A stretch of DNA of 64,000 nt from Stenotrophomonas raiganjensis (SeqCode) (GCF_030658505.1 NZ_JAUTXR010000169.1:1-64000), one strand, 5' to 3'. Positions 1-8,544 are shown, counted from the first letter of the stretch. Program-made: numbers and translations. Notes: a model not told the origin generated them from the letters alone.

Positions 1-80
1 GGGGGGCCCGCCGGGGGGCCGCAAACCCCCCACCTCGGCCCGGGGTAATCACTTGGCCGCCCCCCGGCCGCCACTACCGC
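1..80. other. GC-only low-complexity edge
   Basis: This stretch is dominated by runs of G and C (six G, then GCCC, CCGGGGGGCC, CCCCCC and similar) and carries no coding signal. It is denser in homopolymers than anything else in the window. It may be a contig end with poor base calls or a degenerate palindromic repeat. The sequence becomes ordinary at about position 81, where a REP element begins. Confidence 0.4.
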
Positions 81-91
81 AAGGCACCTGT

Positions 92-172
92 TGAGCCGAG
101 CCATGCTCGGCTCAGTGCTTCCAGGGTCACGACGCCTGACCGGAAGGCAGCCGAGCATGGGCTCGGCTCTAC
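92..172. repeat. SMAG-type REP pair (two palindromes)
   Basis: Two imperfect palindromes face each other: one at 92-114 (TGAGCCGAG..CTCGGCTCA) and one at 149-168 (AGCCGAGC..GCTCGGCT). The second is followed by CTAC at 169-172, which is the GTAG head on the minus strand. This matches the known Stenotrophomonas GTAG (SMAG) repeats, which occur as single or inverted dimeric hairpins between genes. It lies just past the 3' end of the broken minus-strand gene at 192-891. Confidence 0.85.
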
Positions 173-191
173 ATGATTCGACTTGATCGGA

Positions 192-891
192 TCACTTCCG
201 GGCCAGCGGTTTAACATCAATCGCATAGCGTGGAAACGCAGGTGTGGCGAACTCTCTGAGCATTTGCAGGTGCGGCTGAATCTTTAGCTTGCGCACATTC
301 TCAATGGTGATTTCTCCGCCGCAAACCAACGCTGGCTCAAAGCCAAACATCTCATCCGCCAGCAAGTTCCCACAAGTGTTCACAGCCCTATCGAATGTTC
401 ACAGCCCTATCGAAGAGCAGTTCTTCATCCCCATCCATCAGATCAAAATCGTCGAGCTCCGCGCAGGCGAAGAAGGCCTTGATGCCACCGTCCTGTCGCG
501 CAAGAGACTTCGGCCTCAAACAGTTCTGAAGAGCAAACACTTCACTGCTGACTGGATCGATGTTCAAGCCCGCACCTGATGCTTCGCCGCACAGGTAGAG
601 GCGTCCAAACCCGCTTCTGGCAAACACATTGTAGGTATCGATCTGTGTAAATGGAGTACCGGCCAACCACGCGCGCATCAGGCCGTCGTAGTCCTCGGGA
701 TTCACCGTCCACAGGCGTCCGTTGCCATAGTTCGCCCATCCATCCCGACGCCAATAGCTCAAGAGCGATTCGGGCAAGATGCCCGTCCACTTGGAGAAGC
801 TGGTCTCTGGCACCGGATCGTGTTCAGTTGCCTCTCCGAAGCTCTCGATTAAGAGCGCGAAATCCTCATCCTCCTCCATTAACCCTCCCAT
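192..891 (-). pseudogene. GAD-like / Tdi1-type (DUF1851) immunity-like gene, frameshifted
   Basis: The first 167 codons (891 down to 388) resemble the N-terminal GAD-like plus DUF1851 architecture. This family includes T6SS immunity protein Tdi1 and relatives that lie beside polymorphic toxins. The frame ends in a premature stop just after the residues LLFDRAVN. The missing C-terminus (CGNLLADEMFGFEPAL and on to the stop at 192) is present in another frame. The shift coincides with a perfect 19-bp tandem duplication at 377-414. Deleting one copy joins ...DRAVN to TCGNLLADEM and gives one frame of about 226 codons, close to the usual family length. The gene is therefore a recently interrupted copy, or a switchable one. 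No cognate toxin lies in the window. The immunity role comes from family knowledge only. Confidence 0.75.
377..414. repeat. 19-bp perfect tandem duplication
   Basis: TGTTCACAGCCCTATCGAA occurs twice head to tail, at 377-395 and 396-414, without a mismatch. Because 19 is not a multiple of three, it shifts the minus-strand reading frame and creates the in-frame TAG of the surrounding gene. The two copies being identical suggests that the event is recent or the locus is slippage-prone. Confidence 0.95.
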
Positions 892-1069
892 GCAAGGCTA
901 TCTCGTCGGTTTGGACTGAGGCGTTCTTATATCTGGTGCCTCATCCGTCGCGAAGAGCTGTTTACGACAGGCCATTGGAAATTCACGCATTCACATAGGC
1001 GCCCGCCTCCGCTTGACCCGTCGACCGCCGCTGACCAACATGCGCCATCACCGCCGACGGATCACCGCG

Positions 1070-2506
1070 ATGTACCGCACCTTTGCTGCTGCATTGCTCT
1101 GCGTCCTGTTCGCTGCTCCGGTCGCTTCGGCGCATGAGTCCCCTGGCGATCTTTCCAATCAGCTCAACACCCAGCTGCAGATCAACCGCGAGCGCTACGG
1201 CATCGCCGGCCAGACGGTGCTGGTCGCACACAACGGCCAGGTGCTCTACCAGGGCGCCAGCGGTGAACGCGATCCCGCTACCCACGCACCTGCAACCATC
1301 GAGACCATCTTCGCCGCGCAGTCGATGGCCAAGCTGCTGACCAGCACGCTGGTGATGCAACTGGTCGACCAGGGCAAGGTGGATCTGGATGCGCCGGCGA
1401 GCCGCTATGTGCCGGACCTGCCGGCCGCATGGAAAACGATCCCGATGCGCGACTTCCTCAACCACAGTTCGGGCATCGGCGAGTACTACGACCGGGTCGA
1501 CAACCGCTGGGTCAGCAAGGGCTACACCGGTGTAGCGCCTGACCTTGGCGCTGCACTGAAGGTGGCCGGCGCGGCACCCATGCAGTTCGCCACCGGCAGC
1601 CGCGTGCAGTACACCCAGGCCAACTACCTGGTGCTTACGGCATTGCTGGAAGCGCATTACCGCAAGCCCTACCCGGCCATCGCGCGCGAACGCATCCTGC
1701 AGCCATTGAAGATGGCCAGCACCTCGTGGGGCGTCGCCAGCGTGCCGGCCCGCCGCGCGGCGGTGCCGTACATCGGCAAGGATGGCCAACTGCAACCCGC
1801 CAATGAAGATTCCTGGCCGCACTATGGCTGGGGCCATGCAGACCTGCAGACCACTGTGGGCGACATGAACCGCTTCCTGCAGGCACTGGCCACCGGCAAG
1901 CTGCTGCGCACCGCCACCCTGGAAAAGCTCTGGCAGCCGCAGACACTGAGTGGTGGTGGCAGCAATTTCTTCTCCACCGGCTGGGATACCGCCCGCAGCG
2001 ACGGCTACACCCAGGTCGGCCACGATGGTGGCACCCGTGTACGTGCGCGATTGGCCTACAAGGGCACGCTGGCCAGCGGCTACTGGGTGTTCGTGTACCT
2101 GACCAACGGCAGCGCGCGCAATGTCTGGTCCAGCACGCTGGTGGAGAGCATGATGGGGGTGGCCGCGCCGAAGGAATTCCCGCATGCGGTACTGTCCGAG
2201 CGGCTGATCGCGTATGCGCTGGATGATGCCGCAGGCGCTGCGCAGGCAATGCACGCCTGGTTGCGCAATGACAACCCGGTGACGGGCAGCGAGCTGGAAC
2301 GTGCGATCAACACCAGTGGCTATGCCATCCGCGCGAGCCTGGGTGCACGCAGGGCGTTGAAGGTATTCGCCCTGAACACCGAGCTGTATCCGGATTCGGC
2401 CAATGTGTGGGACAGCCTGGCCGAGTGCCATGCGGCATTGGGTGAGAAGGAAGTCGCAGAGCGGCTGTATGCGAAGTCGAAGGCGCTGGCGAAACCGTCT
2501 TTGTAG
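1070..2506 (+). CDS. Secreted beta-lactamase-like serine hydrolase with TPR-like tail
   Basis: The protein has about 478 residues and belongs to the class C beta-lactamase / esterase family VIII fold, whose members cleave esters, amides or D-amino peptides. The start was chosen at the ATG giving MYRTFAAALLCVLFAAPVASA, a clear Sec signal peptide; an in-frame TTG at 1013 would bury it. The nucleophile motif SMAK has Ser85 and Lys88. The Tyr motif appears as YTQANY, and the third motif as VGHDGG. The last ~70 residues, after the hydrolase domain, look like a TPR helix pair (NVWDSLAECHAALGEKEVAE). The substrate is unknown and a true beta-lactamase role is unlikely. The TAG stop is part of the GTAG head of the following REP element. 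Confidence 0.85.
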   Translation: MYRTFAAALLCVLFAAPVASAHESPGDLSNQLNTQLQINRERYGIAGQTVLVAHNGQVLYQGASGERDPATHAPATIETIFAAQSMAKLLTSTLVMQLVDQGKVDLDAPASRYVPDLPAAWKTIPMRDFLNHSSGIGEYYDRVDNRWVSKGYTGVAPDLGAALKVAGAAPMQFATGSRVQYTQANYLVLTALLEAHYRKPYPAIARERILQPLKMASTSWGVASVPARRAAVPYIGKDGQLQPANEDSWPHYGWGHADLQTTVGDMNRFLQALATGKLLRTATLEKLWQPQTLSGGGSNFFSTGWDTARSDGYTQVGHDGGTRVRARLAYKGTLASGYWVFVYLTNGSARNVWSSTLVESMMGVAAPKEFPHAVLSERLIAYALDDAAGAAQAMHAWLRNDNPVTGSELERAINTSGYAIRASLGARRALKVFALNTELYPDSANVWDSLAECHAALGEKEVAERLYAKSKALAKPSL

Positions 2507-2557
2507 AGCCGATGCTCGGCTCCGTTAAAAAGCAGCCGAGCATGGGCTCGGCTCTAC
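2503..2557. repeat. SMAG REP inverted dimer overlapping a stop codon
   Basis: The GTAG head at 2503-2506 is followed by AGCCGATGCTCGGCT. After a short spacer comes the inverse unit AGCCGAGC..GCTCGGCT, ending with CTAC at 2554-2557. The stop codon of the upstream hydrolase (2504-2506) is the TAG of the head. Such paired hairpins are common 3' of genes in this genus and can stabilise transcripts. Confidence 0.9.
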
Positions 2558-2649
2558 AGGTGCACCAGCCCCATACGCCGGTGATGGGTGACGTACCGCC
2601 CGCGACCTGTTAACTTGCGCGCCACTTTCGTAGTTTACAGCATTCCTGC

Positions 2650-4761
2650 ATGTCGCTCTCGTCGTACCGCCCCACCCCGTCGCTGCTGTTCCTGGCCGTT
2701 TCCTTCAGCCTGGCCGTCACTGCCCAGGCCGCCCCGCAGGCCACCACGCTGGATGCCGTGCAGGTCACCGCTGCCGCCGATGCCAGCGCCCAGGCGCGCG
2801 AGGCGCTGAAGCGCGTGCCCGGCGCCAGCAACCTGATCGACGTGGCCAAGGCCCACAGCCGACTGTCCACCAGCGCCGATGTGCTGGCCTACCAGCCGGG
2901 TATCAGCGCGCAGTCGCCGGGTAATGAGGGCACCAAGATCTCGATCCGTGGCTCGGGCATCAACCGGGGCCCGGGCGCGCATGCCTCGGGCATTGCGGTG
3001 TCGATCGACGGCCTGCCCCTGACCGGCCCAGGTGGCACGCCTTACGAGCTGCTGGAACCCCTGTGGCTGTCGCGCGTGGAAGTCCTGCGCGGCGCCAACG
3101 GCTTCGAGCGCGGCGCGCTGGCCCTCGGCGGCGCCATCGACTACGTCAGCCGCAGCGGTCGTGATTCGGCGGGCGTGCAGCTGCACTACGAGGCCGGCAG
3201 CCGTGGCTACCAGAAACGCGGCATCAGCTGGGGCGGCGTCAGTGGCGATGTCGATTACTTCCTGGCCTACACCGATACCGAGTTCGATGGCTATCAGCGC
3301 CATGCGCGCGGCGACGGCAAGGGCGCGATGGCCAACATCGGCTGGCAGATCACGCCCGACCTGCAGACGCGCTTCTTCGTGCGCTACCGCGAGACCAATC
3401 ACGAAACACCCGGTCGCCTGACCCGCGACCAGATCCGCAATGACCCGCACGCGGCGAACGCGGCCAACCTGGCCATCGATGCGCGCCGCCCGCAGCCGGG
3501 CAGCACCTGGGTGGGCAATGTCACCACGCTGCAGATCGATGAGGATTCCTCGCTGCAGGCCGGGCTGGTCTACCACACGTACCCGATGGACTTGAACGAG
3601 AGCCTGTACCGCCAGCAGCTGGACTACGCCAACCTCAACGCCACGCTGGACTACCGCCGCCGCCACCGGCTGTTCGGCCTGGACAGCGAGACTATGGTCG
3701 GCCTGCGCGTCACCCACGACCTGGACGCCGACGTGCGCGAGTCGCTGCGCTTTGCCAGCAACGGCTATGCCGCCGGCACGCGCACGCGTGACTTCCGCCA
3801 CCACGGCACCGACAGCACGCTGCACGTCAGCAATACCCTCACCTTCAATGACCGCTTGCGCATGCAGACCGGGCTGGCGCTGATCAACACCCGCCGCGAT
3901 GTGCAGGTGACCTGGCCGAGCAGCGGCGGCCTCCTGCGCGACCGCGACTGGGACTACGCACCGCGACTGGGCTTCACCTGGCAGCACAGCGCGCAGACCC
4001 AGTGGTTCGGCAACCTAAGTCGCTCGGTGGAAGCGCCGCACCCGTGGTCGATGATCTGGGGCTCCAACCAGTACTTCGGGCCGGGCAATGGCCCGTCCAC
4101 TGGACGCCAGCGCGCGCCGGTGCCGATGCAGAACCAGACCGCCACCACGCTGGAACTGGGCGCGCGTGGCGACGCGGCGCTGGGTCGCTGGGAACTGACC
4201 GGCTACTACGCGCACGTGAACCACGAACTGCTGAGCGTCGAACTGCAACCGGTGCCGAACCTGTTCATCGCCGAGAACAACGCCAGCCCCACCGTGCACC
4301 GCGGCATCGAAGCGGGACTGGACAGCACGCTGTGGCAGGCTGCACCGGGCCGCCTGTCGCTGCGCCAGGCGTACACCTTCAGCGACTTCCGCTATCGCCA
4401 CGATGCGCGTTTCGGCAGCAACCGCCTGCCCGGCCTGCCGCGCCACGCGTATCAGGCCGAGCTGCGCTTCGATCACGCCTCCGGCCTGTACGCTGCGCTC
4501 AATACCGAATACGCCTCGCGCATCGCCGTCGACTACGCCAACAGCTACTGGGCCGACAGCCATGTGATCTTCGGCGGCCGCATCGGCTACGACGCACCCG
4601 GTGGCCGCTGGCAGGCGTGGGCGGAGATGCGCAACATCGGCAACCGCCGCTACGCCGCCACGGTCACGCCGGGCTACGACGATGCCGGCAAGGATGTCGC
4701 CCGCTCGACGCCGGGCGAAGGTCGTGGCGTCTACGCAGGCGTGCGCTTGCGCTTTGATTGA
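2650..4761 (+). CDS. TonB-dependent outer-membrane receptor
   Basis: This 703-residue protein has a Sec signal peptide (about residues 1-27, ending VTAQA). A TonB-box-like stretch LDAVQVTA follows, then a plug domain (roughly 60-170, with ISIRGSGINRG and VEVLRGANGFERGALALGGAIDYVS), and a long beta-barrel ending in the aromatic-rich outer-membrane C-terminus GVRLRFD. It should bind a ligand, probably a siderophore or another scarce compound, and import it with TonB energy. No clear Fur box was seen upstream, and no ABC or synthesis gene is adjacent, so the substrate cannot be named. The preceding hydrolase is separated from it by a REP and is probably transcribed separately. Confidence 0.92.
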   Translation: MSLSSYRPTPSLLFLAVSFSLAVTAQAAPQATTLDAVQVTAAADASAQAREALKRVPGASNLIDVAKAHSRLSTSADVLAYQPGISAQSPGNEGTKISIRGSGINRGPGAHASGIAVSIDGLPLTGPGGTPYELLEPLWLSRVEVLRGANGFERGALALGGAIDYVSRSGRDSAGVQLHYEAGSRGYQKRGISWGGVSGDVDYFLAYTDTEFDGYQRHARGDGKGAMANIGWQITPDLQTRFFVRYRETNHETPGRLTRDQIRNDPHAANAANLAIDARRPQPGSTWVGNVTTLQIDEDSSLQAGLVYHTYPMDLNESLYRQQLDYANLNATLDYRRRHRLFGLDSETMVGLRVTHDLDADVRESLRFASNGYAAGTRTRDFRHHGTDSTLHVSNTLTFNDRLRMQTGLALINTRRDVQVTWPSSGGLLRDRDWDYAPRLGFTWQHSAQTQWFGNLSRSVEAPHPWSMIWGSNQYFGPGNGPSTGRQRAPVPMQNQTATTLELGARGDAALGRWELTGYYAHVNHELLSVELQPVPNLFIAENNASPTVHRGIEAGLDSTLWQAAPGRLSLRQAYTFSDFRYRHDARFGSNRLPGLPRHAYQAELRFDHASGLYAALNTEYASRIAVDYANSYWADSHVIFGGRIGYDAPGGRWQAWAEMRNIGNRRYAATVTPGYDDAGKDVARSTPGEGRGVYAGVRLRFD

Positions 4762-4772
4762 TGAACGCAGGC

Positions 4773-4795
4773 GGCGCCGGGCGTAATCCGGCGCC
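4773..4795. terminator. Hairpin between convergent genes
   Basis: GGCGCCGG (4773-4780) pairs perfectly with CCGGCGCC (4788-4795) around a 7-base loop. It lies in the 48-bp gap between the receptor stop and the convergent minus-strand gene. There is no T-run, so its action as an intrinsic terminator is inferred from position and stem strength. Confidence 0.5.
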
Positions 4796-4809
4796 CTCTG
4801 CCCCTCTCG

Positions 4810-5682
4810 TCAATGGGCGTACTTCCAGGGCCGCAGTACGCGGCCATCCCATATGCCGCCCAGGCCTCGTTCCGGGGGTTCGGTCATCCAGCGCCCCTGT
4901 TCCCGATGCAATACGACCAGCTCCCGGTAGACGAAATCGTCGAAGCACGAATCCCAGGCGACGGCGATCATGGCCCAGCGCCCATCGCCGCTGAAAACGG
5001 GCCGGGTCAGATGGACGAACTGATCATACGGATGGGATGGCTGCTGCACCGTTGATGCGCACCCGCGCTCCCGCAGCGCTCGAAGACCCTCGGCATCCAT
5101 CCGCTGCGCACCGGCCAATGCGGCCGCAGGCACTGGCGTGGGACGGCGATTGGCGGGAACCAGGTCCGCCTGCAGCTGCAACCGCAGCGCATGGATGTCC
5201 GGGGACCACCGGTCATCCAGCGGCAGGACCAGGTCATCCACCTCCTGGCAGGTGGAGGCACTGCTGCCTGACCAGCAATAGGGCAGCGTCTGCGCCATCA
5301 CGTAGATGTCCTCCCCCACCGGGTCGGTCAACTGCGGCTGCTCCTGCGGACCCCATCGGTCGACGGGGGTGGACGGCGTCCGCGGTGCGGTGGCCACGCC
5401 GTTCAACGGCAATGGCAGAACGGGCGTCGGCTGCGGCACTGGCGGGGCTGGAAGACGGAATGGAGGACCCTGCCGAATCACCAGCGCCATCGCCTCAGCC
5501 TGCATCTGCGCGGTTCCCAGGTTGACCGGCGGCGGACCGATCGCCTGCTGCCACCTTGGGCGCAGGCTGCAGACCCCGGCCATGAAAGCCAAGGCCGACA
5601 GCGCCGCCGCCAGCGATGCAATGCGTCGCCAGGCGACCCGTTGTTGGCAGTCACTGCCTGGCTTGAACGAGGTAACTGTCAT
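4810..5682 (-). CDS. Uncharacterised membrane-anchored protein, paralog B of a tandem pair
   Basis: The protein has about 290 residues, starting at the ATG that overlaps the upstream stop by one base (TGATG), which implies translational coupling. It has a short basic N-terminus, one hydrophobic segment (around LAAALSALAFMAGVCS), a proline-rich linker, and a C-terminal domain with paired cysteines (YCW..STC and CAST..DSC). The signature after the membrane segment, GPPPVNLGTAQMQAEAMA, is nearly identical in the next gene (5682-6527). The C-terminal halves also align (RPVFSGDGRWAMIAVAWDSC versus RPVFSLDGNWAMASIASDLC). No known family was recognised. It probably sits in the periplasm, anchored in the inner membrane. 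Confidence 0.7.
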   Translation of the reverse strand: MTVTSFKPGSDCQQRVAWRRIASLAAALSALAFMAGVCSLRPRWQQAIGPPPVNLGTAQMQAEAMALVIRQGPPFRLPAPPVPQPTPVLPLPLNGVATAPRTPSTPVDRWGPQEQPQLTDPVGEDIYVMAQTLPYCWSGSSASTCQEVDDLVLPLDDRWSPDIHALRLQLQADLVPANRRPTPVPAAALAGAQRMDAEGLRALRERGCASTVQQPSHPYDQFVHLTRPVFSGDGRWAMIAVAWDSCFDDFVYRELVVLHREQGRWMTEPPERGLGGIWDGRVLRPWKYAH

Positions 5683-6527
5683 CACGACTCCGGCAACGCG
5701 GGCCACAGGCCGTGTCCAAAGCCCATAGGGCGGACAGGCTCCACTCGAATGCGCTCCCATCCACCATTCCTGCGGTGCAGAAGGTAGACGCCGCGCATAC
5801 CCGTTCCGCCGCTGCACAGATCCGAGGCGATCGATGCCATTGCCCAGTTCCCGTCCAGGCTGAACACAGGACGCTGCAGATAGACAACACCCAGATCGGG
5901 ATTGCCCGGGCCACCCGTGCATCCCTTGATGCCGCGCGCGCGCCGTTGCTGAAGTTCGTCCCACGTCATCCTTTGCGCTCGCACGTGTGCAAGCTCAAAC
6001 GCGAGGTCGGGTACCCGTACAGCCCGGCGGTTTGCAACCTGCAGCATCGCCTCCAGATGCTGCTGAAGCTGGAAGGACGCCGCGCTGTCATCATCGCGCC
6101 ATTCGATGACGCTGTGACGAACCTGGCAGACCTGGGCGGTTTCTCCTTCGCCGCAAGACGGTACTGTCCAGTCCATCACCGCAAAGGGTGTGTCCGGCTC
6201 CCAGCCGCGCGGCTCGAAGTATGTTGGCGAGACCTCTTCCAGCGGCACCTCCGCGGTCGCGAACCCACTTTTGCCGGTCAACATCGGGGAGGAGACTGCC
6301 TTCATTGGAATCGGTGGTACTGGCGGCTTTCCTGGCGGTAATGGTCGCAGGTCGATGAGCTTTGCCATCACCTCGGCCTGCATCCGTGCCGTTCCCAGAT
6401 TGATCGGCGGCGGACCGGTGTCCTGCCGCCACTGCGGGCGCGCACTGACCATCAGCGCTGCACCCGCAACCATGAACAGGACGACCGCTGTGGTCAGGAT
6501 GCGCTTGCGTGCAATGCGCTGTCGCAT
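5682..6527 (-). CDS. Uncharacterised membrane-anchored protein, paralog A of a tandem pair
   Basis: The protein has about 281 residues. The start was taken at MRQRIARKRIL because an AGGAAC ribosome-binding site lies just upstream and the hydrophobic segment (TTAVVLFMVAGAALMVSA) follows directly. Next come the shared motif GPPPINLGTARMQAEVMA, a proline-rich stretch (PLPPGKPPVPPIP), and a cysteine-containing domain with RPVFSLDGNWAMASIASDLC near the end. Its stop overlaps the start of paralog B. The pair and the upstream membrane gene (52 bp away) are probably one transcript. Function is unknown. Confidence 0.7.
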   Translation of the reverse strand: MRQRIARKRILTTAVVLFMVAGAALMVSARPQWRQDTGPPPINLGTARMQAEVMAKLIDLRPLPPGKPPVPPIPMKAVSSPMLTGKSGFATAEVPLEEVSPTYFEPRGWEPDTPFAVMDWTVPSCGEGETAQVCQVRHSVIEWRDDDSAASFQLQQHLEAMLQVANRRAVRVPDLAFELAHVRAQRMTWDELQQRRARGIKGCTGGPGNPDLGVVYLQRPVFSLDGNWAMASIASDLCSGGTGMRGVYLLHRRNGGWERIRVEPVRPMGFGHGLWPALPES

Positions 6528-6579
6528 GAAGTTCCTGGATGAAATGAAGCAGGTTGGGATATCGGCCGGGAACGTGGTG

Positions 6580-7359
6580 CTACAACGCTTGAATGACCTG
6601 CAGCAGGTGGGTCGCACCCGGCACCAGCGCCTGCGCAAGCCAGCCCAGTACAGCAAAGAACAGCAGCAGGCCGAGCAGCGGCCAGATCGTGTGCGTCACG
6701 CATACCCGCCACCATCCCTGCTCCTGCATGCCCTGCATGCGCCGGTACAGGCCACCGGCGATGGCGGCGTCCACCAGCAGCTCGGCCATCAGCACCGGCG
6801 CCGACCACACCACCCACACGCTGGCCAGCAGGACGGTCGCCACCAGCGCGACGATGCCGAGGATTGCCAGCAACGGCAGGCCCGCTTCGTCTTCGGCCAA
6901 CCCGGTCAACGGCAGCTCTCCGGCATCGCCGCCACTGGCCGGCGCTGACTCATTCCACGAAGCTGACGCACCGCCACCTCCGGAACGGCCGCCGACGCCG
7001 CTCCACGGTGATTCCACGGCACTTCCGCGAGGCGATGGGCTGCCACTACCCACATCCGGCGACAGGCCATCCAGCACGTTGTCCCAGCGCCAGCGGATCC
7101 AGATCCACATCAGCAGCAGGAACACGCCATAGGCCAACAGCACGGCCATCGGGTAGCGAAGCAGCATTGCGTCGATACCAGCCAGGCGCAGCAGGTGCGA
7201 GGCAAGGAAACCGGCCGCACCGGTCAGGGCCACGATCAGCGCCATCTGCAGGCGTGGCCAGCCGCGCTGCTGCAGATGCTGCCGCGCGCGCACGACTTCA
7301 CTGCCGCGGTTCACCGGCAACTTCAACGGGCTGCGTGAAAAGAAACGGGTACGTTTCAT
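6580..7359 (-). CDS. Uncharacterised four-helix membrane protein with Gly/Ser-rich loop
   Basis: The protein has about 259 residues from the ATG giving MKRTRFFSRSP; a TTG three codons earlier is less likely. Two hydrophobic helices (about residues 40-58 and 68-90) are followed by a ~75-residue low-complexity Gly/Ser/Ala loop (GVGGRSGGGGASAS), then two or three more helices (LLAILGIVALVATVLLASVWV and IWPLLGLLLFFAVLGWLAQ). No enzyme motif is visible. It lies directly upstream of the tandem paralog pair on the same strand and may act with them in the envelope. No family could be assigned. Confidence 0.65.
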   Translation of the reverse strand: MKRTRFFSRSPLKLPVNRGSEVVRARQHLQQRGWPRLQMALIVALTGAAGFLASHLLRLAGIDAMLLRYPMAVLLAYGVFLLLMWIWIRWRWDNVLDGLSPDVGSGSPSPRGSAVESPWSGVGGRSGGGGASASWNESAPASGGDAGELPLTGLAEDEAGLPLLAILGIVALVATVLLASVWVVWSAPVLMAELLVDAAIAGGLYRRMQGMQEQGWWRVCVTHTIWPLLGLLLFFAVLGWLAQALVPGATHLLQVIQAL

Positions 7360-7472
7360 CGGCGCCAACGGATGCCGCGGATCGTGCAGCGTGGAAGCTC
7401 GAAAACCTGATACTGCATGCGGACATCCTTGCCGGGCACGCGTAAGCGGTGGTGGGCGGATTCTACCGCGGG

Positions 7473-7500
7473 CAGGTCCGCTGTCCAGACGGCGGACCTG
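7473..7500. terminator. Hairpin downstream of the NTF2-like gene
   Basis: CAGGTCCGC (7473-7481) pairs with GCGGACCTG (7492-7500) around a 10-base loop. It begins 13 bases past the stop of the minus-strand NTF2-like gene at 7513. No T-tract follows, so this is a candidate terminator only. Confidence 0.4.
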
Positions 7501-7512
7501 GGCGGCCGTTCC

Positions 7513-7896
7513 TCAGCTGCGGTCGATGATCCGCACGATGCGACCGTCCTCAAAAGCGAACTCGCTGCGTCCCTGCAGGGCCAGTTCCGTGCCCGCACTG
7601 GGACCATCGGGAATGTCCTGCGCGAACACGCCACGCCAGCCGATGCTGGCCAGCGCCACATCCTCCTCGAACGTCAGCTCAAGCAACCGCTGCTCGCGCT
7701 CGTGGAACATCTGGGCCGATTGCCGCGCCAGTTCGCCGAAGGCATCGATGCCTTCGGTGACCATCGTCAGCTGGCCACCGCTATGGTTTTCGAAGCGAAC
7801 GTTGTGCGCCAGCACCGCCAGCATGGCATCGATGTCGAAGCGGTTGTAGGCCAGCAGGTAGTGCTCGATCAGGTGGCGGCAGTGCGATTCGTCCAT
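7513..7896 (-). CDS. SnoaL/NTF2-like domain protein
   Basis: This 127-residue protein matches the small alpha+beta cone fold of the SnoaL/NTF2-like superfamily. An N-terminal helix (HLIEHYLLAYNRFDIDAMLAVL) is followed by the strand typical of the family (FENHSGG) and beta-strands ending in GRIVRIIDRS. Family members are small enzymes or ligand-binding proteins. No catalytic residues can be assigned with confidence here. The neighbouring TetR gene lies 52 bp upstream on the same strand, so the two may be co-transcribed. Confidence 0.75.
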   Translation of the reverse strand: MDESHCRHLIEHYLLAYNRFDIDAMLAVLAHNVRFENHSGGQLTMVTEGIDAFGELARQSAQMFHEREQRLLELTFEEDVALASIGWRGVFAQDIPDGPSAGTELALQGRSEFAFEDGRIVRIIDRS

Positions 7897-7948
7897 GGCG
7901 GCGTCCAGTCAGGGCCTGCGCCGAGTCTCCCGCGACCGTGCCGCCGGA

Positions 7949-8524
7949 TCAAGGCGGCGCAGCGGCTTTCAGCAACTGCGCGGCCACCTGGTCGAACGGG
8001 CCGATGTCCTGCAGCGCGCGGCACATCGCCACCGCGCCTTCCACGCTGGCAATCACCAGGCTGGCCAGGCTGGCCGCCGCTGCCGGGTTGTGACCTTCGG
8101 CGACGAACGCCGTCGCCAAGTGGCCCTGCCAGCGCGCGAACACTTCAGCCGCGGCGGCACGCGGCTGGCTGGGCATGGCCTCCACCGGCTCCTCAACCGC
8201 AGCGGCCAGCACCGGGCAGCCAGCGCGGAAGTCGGAGCGCAGCAGGCGCTCGCGCCACATTGCCAGGAACTGCTGCAGGCCCTGCACTGCGCCGCCCTTC
8301 AGCAGCTCCACCAGCAGCGCTTCGACCTTGTCGCCGGCCATATGGGTGGCACGCGCCAACAGCTCCTGCTTGCCGCCGGGAAAGTGGTGGTAGGTGGAAC
8401 CCAGCGGCGCCTCGGCCAGCTTGGTCACCTCACGGATGCTGGTGGCATTGAGGCCCACGCGCGCCAGCATCTGTGCCGCAGCATCAATCACGCGTTGAGG
8501 CGCATCAGAGGGGCGCGGGCTCAT
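7949..8524 (-). CDS. TetR/AcrR family transcriptional regulator
   Basis: The protein has 191 residues starting at MSPRPSDAPQ, chosen because AAGGAG lies just upstream. The N-terminal helix-turn-helix is clear (ARVGLNATSIREVTKLAEAPLGSTYHHFPGGKQELL, about residues 18-53). The C-terminal ligand-binding domain resembles the LmrA/YxaF subgroup. It is divergently placed to the thioesterase gene at 8594. The 69-bp gap holds repeats that could be its operator, so autorepression and control of the thioesterase are likely by analogy. The inducer is unknown. Confidence 0.9.
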   Translation of the reverse strand: MSPRPSDAPQRVIDAAAQMLARVGLNATSIREVTKLAEAPLGSTYHHFPGGKQELLARATHMAGDKVEALLVELLKGGAVQGLQQFLAMWRERLLRSDFRAGCPVLAAAVEEPVEAMPSQPRAAAAEVFARWQGHLATAFVAEGHNPAAAASLASLVIASVEGAVAMCRALQDIGPFDQVAAQLLKAAAPP

Positions 8525-8544
8525 GGCAGGCTCCTTGCCAGGAT

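Noticed and set aside
1070..2506. A true class C beta-lactamase for antibiotic resistance
   Set aside because: The motif order fits the wider serine hydrolase family, but the YxN and KTG-type motifs are altered and a TPR-like tail is attached.
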